A DNA stretch of 64,000 nt, taken from the NCBI GenBank assembly GCA_033297205.1, contig MU859187.1:39095-103094 (forward strand), given 5' to 3'. This document shows positions 23,301 to 31,656 of the stretch, one piece after another (within the stretch, counting starts at the first letter, position 1; every line of letters begins with the position of its first letter). The notes under the pieces were generated by a model. That model saw only the letters and a list, made by a program, of their open reading frames with translations. It was not told where the DNA came from and ran no database searches. The stretch is from Pseudoneurospora amorphoporcata. Taxonomy: Eukaryota > Ascomycota > Sordariomycetes > Sordariales > Sordariaceae. Position numbers and translations under genes: made by a program.

Positions 23301-24056
23301 CGTATCGGGTTTGCTCGCCGAGTCGACATCGAAGTCGGCGAACGGCACCCCGGCTGTTCCCTCCCCCAATTTGGCGAGGTCACCCAACGGCACGCGGAAG
23401 GCCATGGACTCCAACTGTTTTGGTGCTTGAGGTTCCTTGGGGCCGAGGCTGGTATGCGCAAAGATTGCCGTCTTCTCGGCGTCGTCCAGACGCAGCTCGT
23501 CCGGGGAGAAGATCAAGAGCGCCATCCACGGCACGCGGTTCCTGGCATAGTCCTTGGGAGGAGGATGGCCCTCGGCTTGATAACTCCCGATGCGCTCCCA
23601 TGGCAACGTGCTGTCGTTGAGGACGATGTGCGGGAGCGTGTCGTGCGTCGCTTCGTGGCCCTGTTCGGGGTAGATGGAGTAGACCGAGTCGGCGGGGAGG
23701 TCGAATTGCGGGGCGAGGACCTCGAATTTTTGTTCTACTGGTGTTGTTCTGAGGGTCTTGGATGGGTCGTAATCTTTGGGATGGCCTTCCTTGGGCTTGT
23801 CTTTCTCGGGGGGCTTGTCTTCCGAAATGGTTTGCTGAACCTGGATGGTGTACGTGCCGCCTACCAAACCTGGTCGTCGAAAGGAGATAATTTGCTTGGA
23901 TCCGGGCTTTGCAAGCTCGTCTTCCTTCACTGCTACTGCTTCGCCATTGTTGAGCTGGCGCTGGATTGCGAGTTGCTTTTGTCTGTTGTGTTGGCGAAAG
24001 GCGAGGTAGCGCCTGGTTGTGGGAGGCTTTCCGAATCGACGGCTTGGAGGTGCCAT
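20340..24056 (-). CDS. Giant intronless protein A, 1,238 aa, bacterial-type family of unknown function
   Basis: One uninterrupted frame from ATG at 24056 to TGA at 20340. After a basic N-terminus comes a beta-rich start, RRPGLVGGTYTIQVQQTI (about 61-78). It is followed by LPHIVLNDSTLPWER (141-155), VPWMALLIFSPDELRL (175-190), REFGVVVANR (311-320) and MIVHLVSLEN (332-341). I recall this motif order (beta opening, LP...LPWER, PW-ALL-F, VVANR, HLVSLE) from large uncharacterised bacterial proteins; this is memory, not a search result. Residues 1-60 and about 80-108 are charged and probably disordered. No signal peptide, transmembrane segment or catalytic motif is evident. The next upstream gene, on the same strand, is a second giant (617 bp gap); the pair probably works together. 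Lack of introns over 3.7 kb fits acquisition from bacteria, but that is inference. Confidence 0.85.
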   Translation of the reverse strand: MAPPSRRFGKPPTTRRYLAFRQHNRQKQLAIQRQLNNGEAVAVKEDELAKPGSKQIISFRRPGLVGGTYTIQVQQTISEDKPPEKDKPKEGHPKDYDPSKTLRTTPVEQKFEVLAPQFDLPADSVYSIYPEQGHEATHDTLPHIVLNDSTLPWERIGSYQAEGHPPPKDYARNRVPWMALLIFSPDELRLDDAEKTAIFAHTSLGPKEPQAPKQLESMAFRVPLGDLAKLGEGTAGVPFADFDVDSASKPDTDVIFPKAFLFNRLFAEYDDDGQPVAGNPDISRHRFLAHVVRMNTTDMANADSDEVDTTREFGVVVANRIGPLDGDKASQMIVHLVSLENVESLKPLPLPETVPGSSPEQAARVGLISLYSWSYICLPPNSLNVKQTFENIAVTSSMLKPIIPLQPEEHLNDVAKRMLNRLKDGYTVVRSIMPTGETTAALFRGPLTPNLIAPLKWNLLSNTGSDLNIFDEELGMMDITFSSAWSLGRTLALADRAFTISLTRVRHEILHPATSTARRKMLQATQRQSYKREDLVKSLDSLINETIAISRSADETRWVQPASASPPDLSYASISPFTEAAVEEAAFEVAKSLAPPDNEGGGWKSNKNTPPYDELNDPGSPDWMIVLRFVLDLYYLVNVPSHYLMPDQSLVPRESLRFFFVDHNWIDALVDGALSLGHQGGPGLADQKASVTDDVVRRAIKKTINRLFTDPTVHHPAVPRYGFYLRSAVAAQFPDLKVSVEVTGAPSGDPYLLRHDMIDKETMLGFFSDAPLKEGLHGLRFELPAHQQYFSMGSVTKDGLEVAYKRQYTFYDEEKDKDDDRNHPVATCKWSRDGKGKLKHASDPPDRSQVFVWGSGKGLNDVRLLLVEKLATDVHATLDKMMKKKWYDDETATSALMAYQLNEPSWQLQIGQMKANAFNTAETMAMVESISGCLSYRKAPPSSLANTLDANTLLPPKTRSLIPAVAQRAIQRGTVGLPPHAFRRVRQLEFLLSHVPPRSPSQSSSSFSWEDIPRSALSTSPSPDDWDSDGFELIPRPHIPLPWEPTPVDPRVGLPEFDYHISTTNEPAVHKIPMLATKQDLIFSIVYSGQGLHFSLTKLTIDIPLTEFDGRSAMLENSLPVDAHVHMVSNLRFNARLRYSDIKKELLIEIKPRSQKGRSNGVKLANWIGKWKGREGDGEENTWEARTELSVVLYNVFVKRYNVAKGKGVPCKAVAKAYYAGLSPERPADVIDVVLVGA

Positions 24057-24673
24057 TGTGGCCTATGCAATGGTTCAACTTTGTCCCTTTGCTGGTTGTG
24101 TTTGAAGGGCACAAAAGCGAGAGAGAACTGTTCCCGACAAACTCCAGGTGTTGCTGGAGTGGACGGGAGGCCCATGGGCAGATGGCTCAAATCCGCATCC
24201 TTCGACCAATGGATGGATGGAGGATTACCCTACCAGGGACCAAGCAGACCGTTGGGTGTTCCTTGCGAGTACCTGTGTCTTTGGAGGTACTTCCACGCCA
24301 TCTCTACCTCCACCAATCGGGCTTTGCGCTCTGCTATCCACAATGAGAGTATGTTGAGATCTAGATTCATCGTCGTCATGTGGCTTTTTCAAGACTATTG
24401 TCTGCACCCCAATGGCTGGACCGTTGCCATCACATTTCAGCTCCATTCATTCTCTCCCCGTTGCCTTTTACGGAACGATCACCCCAGAAAGGAATGCGCC
24501 CCCGTACCGGGTAGGGCCCGGCATCTTCAGCCCCCTTTACCCCTTGCTCACCGAGCCCCGATAGACGCATACGCATGTTGGACGCCGATGATACGATAAG
24601 TCACGGCCGCTACTGTACGGCAGACATTTCAGCGACTCAATTTTCCCTACTGGCGATACTCTACCTATTCTAC
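24057..24673. other. Spacer between the two giant genes
   Basis: 617 bp that must hold the promoter of giant A and the 3' end of giant B. Open frames crossing it are antisense shadows. No repeat or conserved element was recognised. Confidence 0.5.
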
Positions 24674-27600
24674 CTATTTGGGAGGTCCCGCCTTGTCGTT
24701 CCCCTGCTCGACGGGTTCCTTCAGTTGCATGAACCCCTCTACCGCCGTCAACGGTCCCTTCTTCCACCTCGGCGCTTCGTCCCCACCTGCGTCACCACCG
24801 ATTTCTATACTCATGTACACCTGTTTCATTTTCTTTGTCGGATTGGAGGCTTCTTCCCCGCCACCGCCGCCATCCAGTGATCCCGGCCCCGGTTTCTTAT
24901 TCTTGTGATCATCATCATCATCATAATTATTCGTCGGCTTTACCGGTTCATAATACGGCTGAAGCCAAGCCCAATCGGCCGCTCGCAGCGCTGGTATCCT
25001 CATCTGCACTCCCTCGACGCTTTCCTTCACATTCTTTTTGTAAGAGTCCTGCTTCAGCTGGTGCTTTTCGTCGAACTTCGGCACGGGCTCCGTTACCAGC
25101 AGCGGCCCCGCATGGAAGAAAGTGGTGATTTGTTTCAGGGCCGTTTCCCACATCCAGCTGGGCAGCTGCAGCGCGCGAGGGGGCAGAATGCCGGAGTAGC
25201 CGGTGATGGGGGCGAAGGGGTCGAAGACCGCGCCGAAGAGGTGTTTGCCGAGTTCGGCGTTGCGCTTGGTTTCGAATTTGCGGGCGTTCGTTACGACGTC
25301 GACTTCCTTCATGCCGTCTTTGCCTTTGATGATGATGGGCGGGTATTCTTTTGGCTTGAGCCAGAAGGCTTTGAGCTTCGGGTATGCGTCTTTGTCAATG
25401 GGTTTCAGGAAGGACGCATCCTTAGATGGGTTTGGGGTGTTGGTGAAGTGGGTGTAGATCTTGCTGACGTCTAGGTCACCACGGGTGACATCACCGTCAC
25501 CATCACCGTTGGCCGGTTCGTCAGAAGATTTGGCGAGGAAATAACCGACTAATCCATCGTGCTTGTCGCCAAGCTGGAGGCGAAACTTGTACTGTTTCTT
25601 GCTGCCGCCGTCGCCAGGCAGTAGACCGAAATCCAGCGGGGCATTTTCGGGCTTCTGCTCGTTGAGTGTGGATTCGTTCTTGAGCGAGTCCGTGTTGAGC
25701 TCGAGTGACCAGCCCATGTTGGCCAGCACGAGCGGTCGACCAACGAGCGAGTTCATGAACTGGGTGTATGCGCTGGGCGTCGGCACGGAGTTGCTTAGTG
25801 CGAGATCAATCATGTTGGTAAAGGCGTCGAGGCGCTCCTTGTGGGAGACCAGCGAGTCGATTAGCGCGTCAAGTTGTACGTTGTTGCTGGGCGTGGGCGG
25901 CTCGTCGAAGGGAAGCCATTTGATGGCGCCCGCTGTTGACCGGACTTCTCGGTAAAATGTCCCATCCGGCAAAAAGAACTGGAGACCGCGGTTGACGTAG
26001 TTCACGACCACCCATCCCCAGATCGGCTTATCGAACTCGGTGGAAGGACGCCACCTGTCACCGCTGACACTGATGCGGCCCGTATCATCATCACGGACGA
26101 GGAAGTGGGCGTTGAGGCGTGTGGGTTGGTTGATTGCCAGTGGAAGCTGTATGGACTCACGCTTCGACGGTGGTGTGGGTGCGTCATGGTGCGCGTCGTC
26201 GATGCTGTACTCCTGGCTCACGGATGGATAGATCGGTGGACTCTCTTTCGCATTGGGATCAATGGCGTGCGCAACCTGTCCGAACTTGTCGATGATGTTA
26301 ATCTTGGTAAAGAGCATTTTGCCGTGCGTTACCGGCTTGAAGCCGGAAATGTAGCTGTTGAGGAACGCAGGGAGGGAACCGTACGGCGTCAGATGGCTCT
26401 CTTCTTTGATGACGGACAAATTCACCTTCTCGTCGCGGCCTGGTATGGGCGACGGGAGCAGATCGATGGCTTCTTGCAGCACAACCGGCTCCCGTCCTGG
26501 TTGGCGGACTAGTGGCTTGACGTGAGAACCCTGGTAGCGGGTAGTGAGATGGTCCGTCAAGCCGGCGAGGGGTAGAGAGAGCATGGCCACTTCGTCGAGC
26601 TTTTTGAGTATGTCCTTGCGCTGTGTGGGTTTGAGCATGGAGTCTAGCTGGCCAATGGGCATGTTGGCAAACAGTCGCTCTACGTGGACGCGCATCGCGG
26701 AAGTTGGTTGGGGCAAGATGAGCGAGCGTCCTGAGAGGGTGCGTATGTCCTCGGGCTTGTCCGAATCTTGATCACTTGCTTGGATGTCGTCCTTGAGCAT
26801 ATATGCGGTCTTGGCCGTAGCAGCAGCGCGGGCCGGCCGCTGACCGAGCTCCCAGTTGTCGAAGGATTGATGGGTATACTTGGCCTCCCATTCGACATAG
26901 AGCGGAAACCAAGCCTGTGAGTCGTTCCATCGGTCTCGCCATGGGTTTGTGTCCTCGTGTACCGGCTTTGAAGGATGCTTCCCGTCATGGTACAGAGGCA
27001 CAACTCCGCTGACGTAGAGCGTCTTGGGATCCGGATTCTTGAAGAACAAGAATTCCTTGACGAGTAACCGCGCGGCGTCGCGAACGTCCTTATGAACCTT
27101 GTCAACACAGGCTTCAGAAGGTGGATCGGACGCACCGCTGTCAACAGTCTGAATGTTGAGTCGTGCGCGGAGGCCGTCGTTGAAGTCGGTGGGCCAGCCT
27201 GCCTCGATGTTGCTGACGACGAGGGTTGGATCATTTCGCTGATGGAAGGCCTCCATGACTCCCCTTTTCGCGGATACCTTTGCTGCCTGTTTGCTGATAT
27301 AATCTGCCAGGTGGAAGGCTATGGTCTCCAGCTCTTCAATTTCGTCCTGGATTTCATAGGCCTTTTTGCCGCCATCGGTGCTTTGGATGCCGGTTTCATC
27401 CTCATCTTGGCGACCTTCTCCCTTTGCCACCTCATTGTTGACGTCGAACACCAGCTTCCACCACCACGAGAACATGTCCCAGCGACGTTGCTTGATACGT
27501 CGATTTGTCGCGTCCAGCAAGTGCTGGGCACAGTTCATGTACCGCACGACTTTTTGGTCGTCGTTTGATGGGGGAGCTCCAGCCTTTTCGCCCTCTTGAG

Positions 27601-28921
27601 CCGGCAAGAAAAAGTGGTCGCCGCCGTCCAAGTGAGCAAAGTGGGAGTTCTGCACCTCGTCGTCAGCAGCAATCTGGGCGTCCACCCCGTCGTCTGCAGC
27701 ACGGTGAAGAGTCTGCAAAGCACCGATGGACGCTTCCACGACCCCGGACTGGTCACGCTCACCAATGTAGGCGAGCACGGCATCCATTGGGCTGCCACCG
27801 ATAGAAAACGGCATTTTCCCCATGATGCTGGTCACCTTGTCAGCTGGCACGTTCTTGGGAGGTTTGTCCTTGTTCCAGACCACGTCGTACATGGCTCCGT
27901 GGCAGAGTGTGCGCGTACTTCCGGCTTCCTCCAGCCAGCTCTCAATGTTGCTTCCCTGGTCTTGAGGGATTTTCGTCTCGATATCAACCCTCAACTTCTG
28001 CAACTTGGCAGCCCGCGACGTCTTGTCACCGGACCAGGATCCCATGATGTCCTTTTCCGGATCATTATGCCAGCCGATCACATAGTAATGAGCAACGGCA
28101 GCCTCAAGATGGCATGTTTTACCCTGCTTGTCCTGGTAGGAAAAGGTGTCGAGCATGGAGAACACGTTGCCGCAATGGTACTGATAGTCGATGAACAGCT
28201 GGTTCGAGCTGCTGGCTGCTGTCAGCGCGACACGCTGTTCACCGGGCATGGGCTTGTCTTTGGCATCCCAGGTGGAAGCTTCGACGCATGACCCGATGAA
28301 CACCTCGGCTTGCTCTTCGGTTTTGATATCTTTAACGGACCCTTCGAAGAACGAAGTGATGAAGGGAGATACGTCCACTTCGAGATCGGCTGTGATGGGG
28401 ATGTCGTCGATGTTGCGCGTCTTGTCGCTTTCAATTATCCATGCTTTGAGCTGTTTTTTGTTGTCGTAGTTCTTGGGCAGCTGGGGATTCAGAGCCGGAT
28501 CAAGGTGCCGGATGACAAGCCAGCGGTTGGGGATGGCTGGGTATCGAGGTGCGCTTGGGTCAAATTTCTCTGAGGGGTCCTTCTTGTCGTCCTTGTCATC
28601 TTGCTTTTCGGTAGTGGCGACGCCAGACCGCAACGGCCGCGGCAAACTCCAGTGGACATAGACGCCCAGACGGTTGTGCCGTACGGTAGCTTTGCCAATG
28701 TCGGTGTAGCGAGGGTTCTTGTCTGCGGGTGCCGAAGCGTGGATGTCAACGTGTTCAAGGATGTCAGGTTGGACTTCCTGGATCTGGAGAAACGTGTAGT
28801 TGGGCTGCGTGATGGGCGCAATCTTTGCTTTGTCGGGTCCTAATCCGTTGCACACCTCTTTGTTGAAGACGAAGGCGTCTAACTTCATGGGAAGGAGGAG
28901 GTTGTAGTTGGGAGCCGCCAT
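24674..28921 (-). CDS. Giant intronless protein B, 1,415 aa, unknown function
   Basis: A single open frame from ATG at 28921 to TAG at 24674. It begins NYNLLLPMKLDAFVFNKEVC (5-24), followed by IAPITQPNYTFLQ, EHVDIHASAP and HNRLGVYVHWSLPRPLRSG (about 82-100). These blocks remind me of long bacterial proteins of unknown function; no catalytic domain is recognised. An acidic insert of DDKDDKK type follows near 108. The middle is mixed alpha/beta with VVPLYHDGKHP (about 633) and WFPLYVEWEAKY (about 660). The C-terminal end is Asp/Gly/Pro-rich (YDDDDDHKNKK, GGGGG) and probably flexible. No secretion signal or membrane helix is seen, so a cytosolic location is likely. Neighbours on the same strand are giant A and the lectin-like gene (241 bp upstream). 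Confidence 0.85.
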   Translation of the reverse strand: MAAPNYNLLLPMKLDAFVFNKEVCNGLGPDKAKIAPITQPNYTFLQIQEVQPDILEHVDIHASAPADKNPRYTDIGKATVRHNRLGVYVHWSLPRPLRSGVATTEKQDDKDDKKDPSEKFDPSAPRYPAIPNRWLVIRHLDPALNPQLPKNYDNKKQLKAWIIESDKTRNIDDIPITADLEVDVSPFITSFFEGSVKDIKTEEQAEVFIGSCVEASTWDAKDKPMPGEQRVALTAASSSNQLFIDYQYHCGNVFSMLDTFSYQDKQGKTCHLEAAVAHYYVIGWHNDPEKDIMGSWSGDKTSRAAKLQKLRVDIETKIPQDQGSNIESWLEEAGSTRTLCHGAMYDVVWNKDKPPKNVPADKVTSIMGKMPFSIGGSPMDAVLAYIGERDQSGVVEASIGALQTLHRAADDGVDAQIAADDEVQNSHFAHLDGGDHFFLPAQEGEKAGAPPSNDDQKVVRYMNCAQHLLDATNRRIKQRRWDMFSWWWKLVFDVNNEVAKGEGRQDEDETGIQSTDGGKKAYEIQDEIEELETIAFHLADYISKQAAKVSAKRGVMEAFHQRNDPTLVVSNIEAGWPTDFNDGLRARLNIQTVDSGASDPPSEACVDKVHKDVRDAARLLVKEFLFFKNPDPKTLYVSGVVPLYHDGKHPSKPVHEDTNPWRDRWNDSQAWFPLYVEWEAKYTHQSFDNWELGQRPARAAATAKTAYMLKDDIQASDQDSDKPEDIRTLSGRSLILPQPTSAMRVHVERLFANMPIGQLDSMLKPTQRKDILKKLDEVAMLSLPLAGLTDHLTTRYQGSHVKPLVRQPGREPVVLQEAIDLLPSPIPGRDEKVNLSVIKEESHLTPYGSLPAFLNSYISGFKPVTHGKMLFTKINIIDKFGQVAHAIDPNAKESPPIYPSVSQEYSIDDAHHDAPTPPSKRESIQLPLAINQPTRLNAHFLVRDDDTGRISVSGDRWRPSTEFDKPIWGWVVVNYVNRGLQFFLPDGTFYREVRSTAGAIKWLPFDEPPTPSNNVQLDALIDSLVSHKERLDAFTNMIDLALSNSVPTPSAYTQFMNSLVGRPLVLANMGWSLELNTDSLKNESTLNEQKPENAPLDFGLLPGDGGSKKQYKFRLQLGDKHDGLVGYFLAKSSDEPANGDGDGDVTRGDLDVSKIYTHFTNTPNPSKDASFLKPIDKDAYPKLKAFWLKPKEYPPIIIKGKDGMKEVDVVTNARKFETKRNAELGKHLFGAVFDPFAPITGYSGILPPRALQLPSWMWETALKQITTFFHAGPLLVTEPVPKFDEKHQLKQDSYKKNVKESVEGVQMRIPALRAADWAWLQPYYEPVKPTNNYDDDDDHKNKKPGPGSLDGGGGGEEASNPTKKMKQVYMSIEIGGDAGGDEAPRWKKGPLTAVEGFMQLKEPVEQGNDKAGPPK

Positions 28922-29162
28922 GATGGGAGAGTGCCTGGGTACGAGGGTTGTCGTGCAGTGATTGCAGTGATGAAGAAAGTGAAGATGAGAGGTAAGTCAA
29001 AAGAAGTATGCATTCATGGGATGGCTCAAGCAAGTGGAAGCCGGTGATTTATATCAGGTTATCCAAGCGCTATCTTGTGAAGATCTAACCTCGTTCCAGA
29101 CTCTCAGGCCTGCGACCCTTCGCTAACTGCATCTGTCTACCTAGTCATCTGAATATGCCCCG

Positions 29163-30415
29163 TTATTCGATTTGGCCATCGTCGCGAGCTGGGCGGTACT
29201 TTTGCTCTGACTCGTGGATGAAGGTCACCACGTTCTCCAGCTTGTTGTTCCTGATGACCTGAGTAACGGCAAGCTGAGTCTCGCTGACGGCCTTGTCCGA
29301 GAGACCTGTCATGATGCCCGCTGACGGCGCCCATTCCATGGTACCCTTGTTCCTCGTAACACGCTGGATGATCGGATCACTTCCGGCCGGCTTGGAAAGG
29401 TAGTAAAGGCAAACATGCCCTTCCACGGACCTTGTCACCGCCAGAGGGGTGCTCTTCATTGCGAGACCGGTGTCCGCAATTGGCGTCGCTACATTATCGG
29501 CGCAGCAAATTTATGTCAGCTCAGACTCTCATACATGGGTACTTGCTCCTCTATGCAGCAGGCGCGTGGATGGGTATCGGGTGTCAGGTACGTACGCTTG
29601 GATTTGTTGCCAATTCGGTAGCAGTAGATGGAGTTGTCGTCGCCTTTCCTTTGGTAGTACACCTCGCGATGTGTCTGGTCGATGTACAGCGCTGCGAGGC
29701 GCGTCGTGGAATCGGGCTGCAGGTCGTCCGGAATCTCAGAGTAGTGGTGGATCTGGACTTCATTGCCGAAGATGCTGACTTCCTCTAGCATCATCTTGGG
29801 CGCAGCGCCTTCCTTGGCACTGTAGCAACAGAAACCTTGTCAGCTGGTACTTCTCGAGGGACTGGACTACCAAGTCACTCCATGCTCGATACTGGATCCA
29901 ACCTACGTGTTCTTGAGAAAGTAGCACCAAACATAGTCCTGCTTGGTACTGTTGATGGCAGCAAGCGCGTTATAGCGCTCGTCAAGCTTGGTGTCATCCG
30001 GGCTTTCGAGGTTGGCCACGGCTTTGACAATGGGACTGAGCTGTGCGAGCACACGCTTGGTGGTTGTGATCTCCCCGGAGACCTTGACGATCTCCAACTG
30101 TCCAAAAACAACGGGCTGTATCGATCAGAGAATGGTTATTTGTTAGAGACGGTTCCACAGCAACATGGGCGGCATCAAGGGAAGAAGACGGAAGGCGTAA
30201 GCGTGTGTGCGTACCATGCCATGGAAATAGACAGCGGCAATGCTCTGGTTGTTGACATGGTCCCCTTCGAGAGTTCCCTGGGCGGCATAAGACAGGACGT
30301 TCTGGCTCCGGTCAACGGGAATGTAATCAAGAGCAAGCCGCTGTTTCTTATCCACGTAATAGAGGAAGACATAGTCTCCCTTGGGATTGAGGATCGAGGT
30401 GACGGGGTTGGCCAT
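29163..30415 (-). CDS. Beta-propeller lectin-like protein, 319 aa
   Basis: Four exons on the minus strand: 30415-30215, 30115-29907, 29819-29596, 29488-29163. All three introns (GTACGC, GTAGGT and GTACGT donors) join in phase (0, 2, 1). The product has repeated strands of the kind seen in fungal fucose-lectin/AAL-type propellers: GDYVFLYYVDKKQRLALDYI (13-32), SIAAVYFHGM (58-67), DYVWCYFLKN, RLAALYIDQTHREVYYQRK (near 177-195) and GHVCLYYLSKPAG (near 236-248). A short helical insert (about 74-105) follows the first blades. There is no obvious signal peptide, as in cytosolic fungal defence lectins. Sugar-binding residues cannot be confirmed by eye. It starts the minus-strand arm of the cluster, divergent from the MBL-DUF6603 gene. 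Confidence 0.7.
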
Positions 30416-31656
30416 TGCGGGTAGCGTAGGTGGGAGTAAGGAAGCGGTAGTGAACAAAGTAAGGTAAGTTAACCCTCTTAGATGTTTGAGTTGATGAGTG
30501 TGAGGAATCGATTCAGACAGCTTACTTCCACAGGTACTTATAGTAAGGTAGTCGGGCTCGCCAAGTAGGCTCCTGGAGTCCAGTCTCGCTTCGTGGTTTG
30601 GCCTCGAATCAGTCCTACCTTCGTACATTACGCATGATACTCGTCAGGAAGACACTTTCGCATTCACCTTCACCATGGTTGTCGGTTCCCTCGGTGCGCA
30701 TATGGCAATCATGCAACTATCGAGTATCGGGCTACGCAGTATACCTACAGCAGCGCCACAAACGGCGCCTGGCTCGAACCTGCCATAGCTGATGCATCTA
30801 GGGATCAACTCGTCACACTTGCAAGAGGGCCCTTTCCTCTTCTGGGATTTCGAGCCCAGAATGACCCTACACAGCGAGCAAATGGCCTTACAACAACGTA
30901 TGAGCTGAAGGAAACACTAGCGTTATCGTTGGATCAGCCAACCATAGGTTCAGTACCGAAGCTGAGCTTTGTGGGGTTGAGGGCTGAAGGCACTAGTGGC
31001 TGTTAATGGAGCTATCGCCAATAGTGCTACCGCAGCGATGGTCTAGATCGCTGGCCGTTCCGGTGGGTTGCCACGCGGCGATGGAGGCTGGGTACCCACG
31101 TGCAGGCTCTTGTTGTCTCCGATGACTTGCATTGACGGCGACACCCAGCACATACCAGACCTCGTTGTACCTCTGCAAGTATCAGTGACTTGAACAAGTT
31201 CAACTCTCTTCTCGAGGTACTCAGCCAGCCACGATGCCCACTCTCTACCTACCTATCTTGTTTTGGGATCAACCATCATATCACGGGCCGCCCTTTCAAT
31301 TCACCCGACCGGTGTTGTACTCGGACGCTGAATCATGTGCTCGACCGGTCTACCAACCTGCACCGTCTTGCTCTCTTCCAACCTGATGCCTTTTGCTGCG
31401 TTTCCTCTTCCAGCAACTCCTTGGCCTGTCTACCTACCAGGTCTCCAGCCTCTCTGGCTCCCCATACGCTCTATCTCCCTTCTGGTTCCTTTGCTGGTTG
31501 ATTTGCAGCCCAAGGAGCAGCTTTGCGTGTTGCCGACCCATCCCTTCTCAACGTTGGGGAATTACGCGAACCATATCGACGTTCAACCAAGTTTGGACAC
31601 AATACCAACCTCTCAGGGTCACTTCAACGCATTCCATTTCCAGGTCACAATTCACC
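30416..31656. promoter_or_regulatory. Divergent promoter region between the two arms of the giant-gene cluster
   Basis: 1.24 kb separates the start of the lectin-like gene (minus) from the MBL-DUF6603 start (plus). No internal gene is supported. Such an arrangement permits shared regulation of both arms. No specific operator was recognised. Confidence 0.45.

Noticed and set aside
23202..24599. Long plus-strand open frame of 465 codons
   Set aside because: It is antisense to giant protein A and part of the spacer, with no motif; the opposite strand carries the conserved-looking protein.
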